Assembly: GCA_021767625.1 (NCBI GenBank)
Contig: JAASTB010000065.1
Coordinates: 1-9,251 of the forward strand
Length of the DNA stretch: 9,251 nucleotides
Origin: Wenzhouxiangella sp.
GTDB taxonomy: Bacteria > Pseudomonadota > Gammaproteobacteria > Xanthomonadales > Wenzhouxiangellaceae
Reading direction: 5' to 3'
Part shown: one piece after another, positions 6,357-9,251 of the stretch
Numbering within the stretch: position 1 is the stretch's first letter
Layout: every line of letters begins with the position of its first letter
Made by a program: the position numbers and the translations under genes
Notes under the pieces: model-generated
The model's input: the letters and a program-made list of their open reading frames with translations, nothing else
Databases searched by the model: none
What the model was told of the DNA's origin: nothing

Positions 6357-7090
6357 GCCTGGCGATCATCGGCGGCACCGGGGCGCTCGACCTTTTCGAC
6401 GTACGCGAGGAAAGGCGGGTGGAGACTCCCTATGGGCGTCCTTCCGCGGCGCTGGCTCGAATTCGCATAGGGGAACTCGATGCCTGGTTTCTCGCCCGCC
6501 ACGGACGACCCCATCGCGCGCCGCCGCACCGGGTCAACTATCGGGCCAACATCGACGCACTGCACCGCGTCGGCGTCGAGCGTATTATCGCCGTCAATGC
6601 CGTGGGCAGCATGGACCCGGATGCCGGACCCGGCGCCCTGGTCGTTCCCGATCAGGTCATCGACTACACCTGGGGACGCGCCCACAGCTTCAGCGACGAC
6701 GACATCAGCCCCCTAAGGCACGTCGAGTTCGCCGAGCCCTTTGCCGGTCCCACCCGCGCGGCGTTGCTGGCTGCGGCCGAGGGCGCCGGAGTCCCCTGCG
6801 CCGACGGCGGCTGCGTGGCCGTGACCCAGGGGCCTCGTCTCGAGACCGCGGCGGAAGTGCGCCGGATGATGCGCGACGGCGCCAGCCTGGTGGGCATGAC
6901 CACCATGCCGGAAGCGGCACTGGCGCGAGAGGCCGGCATGGACTACGCCAGCCTCTGTGTGGTGGCCAACGCCGCCGCCGGCCTCGATGAGGAGCCGATC
7001 TCCGAGGAGGCCATCCACGATGTGCTTGCCGGCGCCATGGGGCGCGTACGCTTGCTGCTGGCCGCCTTCGGCGACCCGAAGAAGGCCTGA
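6353..7090 (+). CDS. S-methyl-5'-thioinosine phosphorylase
   Basis: A purine nucleoside phosphorylase family enzyme of the MTAP/PNP type, 245 residues. Seen: the phosphate-binding start IIGGTG (5-10), RHG (49-51), PPHRVNYRANI (57-67), AVNAVGSM, TQGPRLETAAE (158-168) and GMTTMPEAALARE (181-193). The base-binding region reads VANAAAG, with Asn206 where methylthioadenosine phosphorylases carry the Asp residues of TDYD. That predicts a 6-oxopurine substrate, as in P. aeruginosa PA3004, a methylthioinosine phosphorylase. The reaction gives hypoxanthine and 5-methylthioribose-1-phosphate. The ATGA overlap with hpt, which consumes hypoxanthine, supports this. A methylthioadenosine deaminase would have to be encoded elsewhere. 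A general MTA or inosine phosphorylase is the alternative. Confidence 0.9.
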   Translation: MSLAIIGGTGALDLFDVREERRVETPYGRPSAALARIRIGELDAWFLARHGRPHRAPPHRVNYRANIDALHRVGVERIIAVNAVGSMDPDAGPGALVVPDQVIDYTWGRAHSFSDDDISPLRHVEFAEPFAGPTRAALLAAAEGAGVPCADGGCVAVTQGPRLETAAEVRRMMRDGASLVGMTTMPEAALAREAGMDYASLCVVANAAAGLDEEPISEEAIHDVLAGAMGRVRLLLAAFGDPKKA

Positions 7091-7099
7091 TTGCCGGGC

Positions 7100-7118
7100 G
7101 CTGCGGTGTTGCCGCGGC
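7100..7118 (+). terminator. GC-rich hairpin after the five-gene cluster
   Basis: GCTGCGG (7100-7106) pairs with CCGCGGC (7112-7118), including one G-U pair as RNA, around a 5-base loop, 10 bases after the phosphorylase stop. No T-run follows, so it is only a possible weak or Rho-assisted end of the rlmD cluster transcript. Confidence 0.3.
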
Positions 7119-7149
7119 CAAACTGTGATCGGTTTCTCCCTGATTCTTC

Positions 7150-7178
7150 TTGGGTTTTTCACCACGCCGTCTTATCCT
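7150..7178 (+). promoter_or_regulatory. Candidate sigma-70 promoter
   Basis: TTGGGT (7150-7155) and TATCCT (7173-7178) are separated by exactly 17 bases. They match the consensus at 3 of 6 and 4 of 6 positions. The expected transcript start near 7185 would leave a leader of about 30 bases before the ATG at 7215, ending in a good ribosome binding site. The region is less GC-rich than the flanking genes. Spacing and placement are convincing; the boxes are only moderate. Confidence 0.45.
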
Positions 7179-7202
7179 GTAAGCATTGCCGAACCAGCCA
7201 GC

Positions 7203-7207
7203 GAGGA
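7203..7207 (+). promoter_or_regulatory. Shine-Dalgarno that fixes the start at 7215
   Basis: GAGGA sits 7 bases before ATG 7215. The frame is open upstream to 6957, inside the phosphorylase gene, but no upstream start in that frame has comparable support and the intergenic part does not look coding. Confidence 0.7.
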
Positions 7208-7214
7208 TCACGGC

Positions 7215-8138
7215 ATGCCCGAAACCCCGACCCTTTCAGTACTCGAAACCGGCCAGAAAGAGCGCACCGTGATGCGGTCGCTGTTGAACCTGGCGGGCGT
7301 GCGCAATGGTGGGGGGACCTGGCAGGTGATGGAAGAGCCCGGCGGCGACGTCACGATCATCGACGTCGACTCCGAAGAAGGCGAGTCGCGCTGGCTCGAG
7401 TTGCGCGAGGCCGGCCACAACCCGATCGCCCTGACGCGGCGTCGCGAGTTCGCCGCCACCCACGTGCTCCACAAGCCGCTTCGTTCGCGCGAGTTTCTCG
7501 ACCTGCTCGAGCGCGTCAGCGCCGAGGACGTGCCGGCGCCCGGCTCGCAGCGCATCGAGGAACCCGATCGCGGCGGCACCCCGGAGTGGCTGGGGCTGGA
7601 GCAGTCGGATGATCCCGAATACGCCACCCTGGCCGAACATCTCCGCCGGCAGACCTGGAACAGCCCGGTCGTGCTGGAAATGGCCGACTGGCCGCGCCTG
7701 GTCATCGATCCGGGTTCGGGCAGCTGGTTCTACGACGGTTCCATCGGCGACATGAAACCCCAGATGTTCGCGCGTCCGCTGCCGGCCTCCGCCGGCAAGC
7801 CCGTCTCCAGCGCCGATCTCGTCGACGAAGTCGAGAACGTGGTGCGGCGCCCGCTGAGCGAGCTGAAGTGGTTCGCCGGGCTGGCGCAATCCCGCGGCCG
7901 GCTCCATCCGGACCTGCTCGGCGATGTTCAGTTCATGCTGACGCAGGCGCCGAGCGAGGCGATGAAGAACGAGCGCTATGCCCAACTGGCGCGCATCCTC
8001 ATCCGGGCGCCGCTGGGAATCGACGAGCTGCATCGCCAGTCGGGCGAGTCGCCCGAGAACATCGCCGCCTTCCTCAACGCCTGCTACACCACCGGACGTC
8101 TCCTGGTCAATCGAGCACAGCAAGCGGCAGGATTCTGA
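7215..8138 (+). CDS. Unknown protein with receiver-like N-terminus
   Basis: 307 residues, no signal peptide or membrane segment; probably cytoplasmic. I do not recognise a named family. Residues 6-101 follow the pattern of a response-regulator receiver: a first strand and helix (LSVLETGQKERTVMRSLLNLAG), a strand ending at Asp50 (VTIID), Thr74 at the end of a strand (PIALT), and Lys87 before Pro (HVLHKPL) followed by a helix (FLDLLERV). Asp50, Thr74 and Lys87 are where CheY has Asp57, Thr87 and Lys109, but the acidic pair that binds magnesium is reduced to Glu11. A Pro/Glu-rich linker (about 104-130) leads to a C-terminal region of about 170 residues. This contains WFAGLAQSRGRL and, near its end, a helical stretch LARILIRAPLGIDELHRQSG ... 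AFLNACYTTGRLL that resembles a winged-helix or other helix-turn-helix fold. The gene appears to be a single transcription unit with its own promoter and converges on dnaE. Confidence 0.85.
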   Translation: MPETPTLSVLETGQKERTVMRSLLNLAGVRNGGGTWQVMEEPGGDVTIIDVDSEEGESRWLELREAGHNPIALTRRREFAATHVLHKPLRSREFLDLLERVSAEDVPAPGSQRIEEPDRGGTPEWLGLEQSDDPEYATLAEHLRRQTWNSPVVLEMADWPRLVIDPGSGSWFYDGSIGDMKPQMFARPLPASAGKPVSSADLVDEVENVVRRPLSELKWFAGLAQSRGRLHPDLLGDVQFMLTQAPSEAMKNERYAQLARILIRAPLGIDELHRQSGESPENIAAFLNACYTTGRLLVNRAQQAAGF

Positions 8139-8163
8139 GCCGGTTTCGATTGGGCGAGCCCGA

Positions 8164-8181
8164 GTCGCTGGCACAAGCGAC
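8164..8181. terminator. Hairpin in the convergent gap
   Basis: GTCGCT (8164-8169) and AGCGAC (8176-8181) form a perfect 6-base stem with a 6-base loop, in the 75-base gap between two converging genes. Being symmetrical, it could act on both strands. There is no T-run on either side, so function is uncertain. Confidence 0.3.
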
Positions 8182-8199
8182 CCGGGTTCGAGAGTCTCG

Positions 8200-8215
8200 A
8201 GCGCCAGCGAGCGCT
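8200..8215. terminator. Small hairpin at the dnaE stop
   Basis: AGCGC (8200-8204) and GCGCT (8211-8215) form a 5-base stem with a 6-base loop, overlapping the dnaE stop codon (8214-8216). It has no T-run and may be chance in GC-rich DNA, although it is the second stem in this short convergent gap. Confidence 0.2.
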
Positions 8216-9251
8216 AGTACTTCAGCCTCACTTCTCCGATCCCCGTCACGCCTCCCAGCGCGGCCAGCAACTCCGTGGAAGGCGTCACCCGCCAGCTCGA
8301 GCCCAGGTGGAGAACGGCCCGTGCCGACTGGTTGCGGTACTGGATGACCACCGGCGTTCGGCCCGGCCGGTAGGGCTGCAGGGCCGCGGCCAGGTCGTGT
8401 TCCAGCGTTTCCGGCGGCTTGTTGATCTCGATTTCCACGCGTCTGGCGAACTGAGACCGCGCCTCGTCGACGCTCATGACTTCCTCGGCCACCATTCGGA
8501 ATCCGCCGCGGAAACGGTCGACCTCGACCCGGCCCTTGACCACCACGATCTCGTCGGCGATCAGTCGATCGGAAACCTGCTGGAACAGGCGGTCGAAAAC
8601 GGCCACTTCCAGTCGCGCTGTGCCGTCGTCGAGAGCGATGAACGCGCCCTTGCCGGGGCGCCGGCGAATCGCGGCGATCAGGCCGGCCAGGGTCATGGGC
8701 TTGCCCTGGCCGCGTCTGCCGCCGTCGCCGCCGCCCTTGCCCAGCAGGCCCTCGATCCTGTCGAGCGTGGTTGTCGTGGTGTCGGCTAGCTCGTCGCGCA
8801 GCTCATCCATCGGGTGGCCGGAAAGGTACAGCCCCAGGGTTTCCTTCTCCGCGCGTAGGCGTTGCCGAAGCGTCCAGTCGCGAACGTCGGGAAGCGGTCG
8901 CTCCTCGGGAGTGCTGGCGCCCGCGGATGAGCCGCCGCCGAACAGGCTCGACTGACCGGCTTCCCGGTCGGCCTGGAAGCGCTCGGCCTCGGTGAGAATG
9001 TCGGGCAGGCCCTGCATCAGGGCTGCGCGGTTGTGGTTCAGGCTGTCGGCCGCGCCCGAACGGATCAGGGTCTCCAGCGTTCGGCGATTGAGGCGCGAGA
9101 GATCGACTTCGCGGCACATGTGCGCCAGCGAGGTGAACTCGCCGCATTGTTCGCGCACGGCCACGAGATTCTCCACTGCGCCGCGTCCCACGCCCTTGAG
9201 CGCGCCCAGACCGTAGCGGATGGCGCCGTCTTCGACTTCGAAGCGATAGGC
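8214..9251 (-). CDS. dnaE: DNA polymerase III alpha subunit, C-terminal part
   Basis: The catalytic subunit of the replicative DNA polymerase. The window shows the last 345 residues; the gene continues beyond 9251, with the frame open through AYRFEVEDGAIRYGLGALKG at the edge. Seen in order: the helix-hairpin-helix region (KGVGRGAVENLV ... RLNRRTLETLIRSGA), the clamp-binding motif QSSLF at visible residues 100-104 (E. coli alpha has QADMF at 920-924 of 1160), the conserved LYLSGHPMDEL, and the OB-fold domain (MTLAGLIAAIRRRPGKGAFIALDDGTARLEVAVF ... VVVKGRVEVD). A C-terminal tau-binding region ends in KY. About 240 residues follow the clamp motif, as in E. coli, so the C-terminus is complete. 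Between the clamp motif and the OB fold are Gly/Ser- and Gly-rich linkers. The GTG at 9191 is internal, not a start. Confidence 0.97.
   Translation of the reverse strand, partial: AYRFEVEDGAIRYGLGALKGVGRGAVENLVAVREQCGEFTSLAHMCREVDLSRLNRRTLETLIRSGAADSLNHNRAALMQGLPDILTEAERFQADREAGQSSLFGGGSSAGASTPEERPLPDVRDWTLRQRLRAEKETLGLYLSGHPMDELRDELADTTTTTLDRIEGLLGKGGGDGGRRGQGKPMTLAGLIAAIRRRPGKGAFIALDDGTARLEVAVFDRLFQQVSDRLIADEIVVVKGRVEVDRFRGGFRMVAEEVMSVDEARSQFARRVEIEINKPPETLEHDLAAALQPYRPGRTPVVIQYRNQSARAVLHLGSSWRVTPSTELLAALGGVTGIGEVRLKY

Noticed and set aside
7236..8174. A 312-residue minus-strand open frame opposite the receiver-like gene
   Set aside because: The plus-strand gene has a ribosome binding site, a promoter candidate and receiver-like motifs. 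The antisense frame has none and looks like a shadow.
9189..9191. GTG as a start of a separate minus-strand gene
   Set aside because: The frame continues upstream to the window edge with conserved DnaE sequence (RYGLGALKGVGRGAVENLV), so this GTG is an internal Val codon.

Overview
The window looks like ordinary chromosome from a high-GC Gammaproteobacterium. Basis: RadA, RlmD, NagZ and DnaE are all of gammaproteobacterial type, and a nagZ / hypoxanthine phosphoribosyltransferase / methylthioinosine phosphorylase neighbourhood is known from Pseudomonas. GC-rich codon third positions run throughout. A finer placement (for example Wenzhouxiangella, Xanthomonadales or Chromatiales relatives) would be a guess. 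I see no insertion sequence, phage, CRISPR array, tRNA or rRNA.

Layout. Positions 1-1353 hold radA on the plus strand, lacking only its first few codons. Positions 1443-2024 encode a small YdbL/DUF1318 lipoprotein. Positions 2025-2151 are the odd part: two arrays of 8-base repeats that are nearly reverse complements of each other flank a GC-rich core with hairpins, directly against the start codon of rlmD. From 2155 to 7090 runs a tight five-gene plus-strand cluster: rlmD (23S rRNA m5U methyltransferase), nagZ (cell-wall recycling), a YnaI-like MscS channel with a serine-rich tail, a hypoxanthine-guanine phosphoribosyltransferase and a methylthioinosine phosphorylase. Its joints are ATGA overlaps or gaps of a few bases. 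After a 124-base gap with a plausible promoter comes a 307-residue protein of unknown function whose N-terminus looks like a partly degenerate response-regulator receiver (7215-8138). A 75-base convergent gap with small hairpins separates it from the 3' end of dnaE on the minus strand (8214 to past the window end).

How the genes fit together. The clearest functional link is between the last two genes of the cluster. The phosphorylase should release hypoxanthine from methylthioinosine, a by-product derived from polyamine and quorum-signal synthesis via methylthioadenosine. The phosphoribosyltransferase should then return hypoxanthine to IMP. The other genes are housekeeping (recombination, rRNA modification, muropeptide recycling, osmotic protection, replication). 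Nothing here is a clear new multi-gene system. The items most worth a second look are the paired 8-base repeat arrays before rlmD and the receiver-like protein of unknown function.
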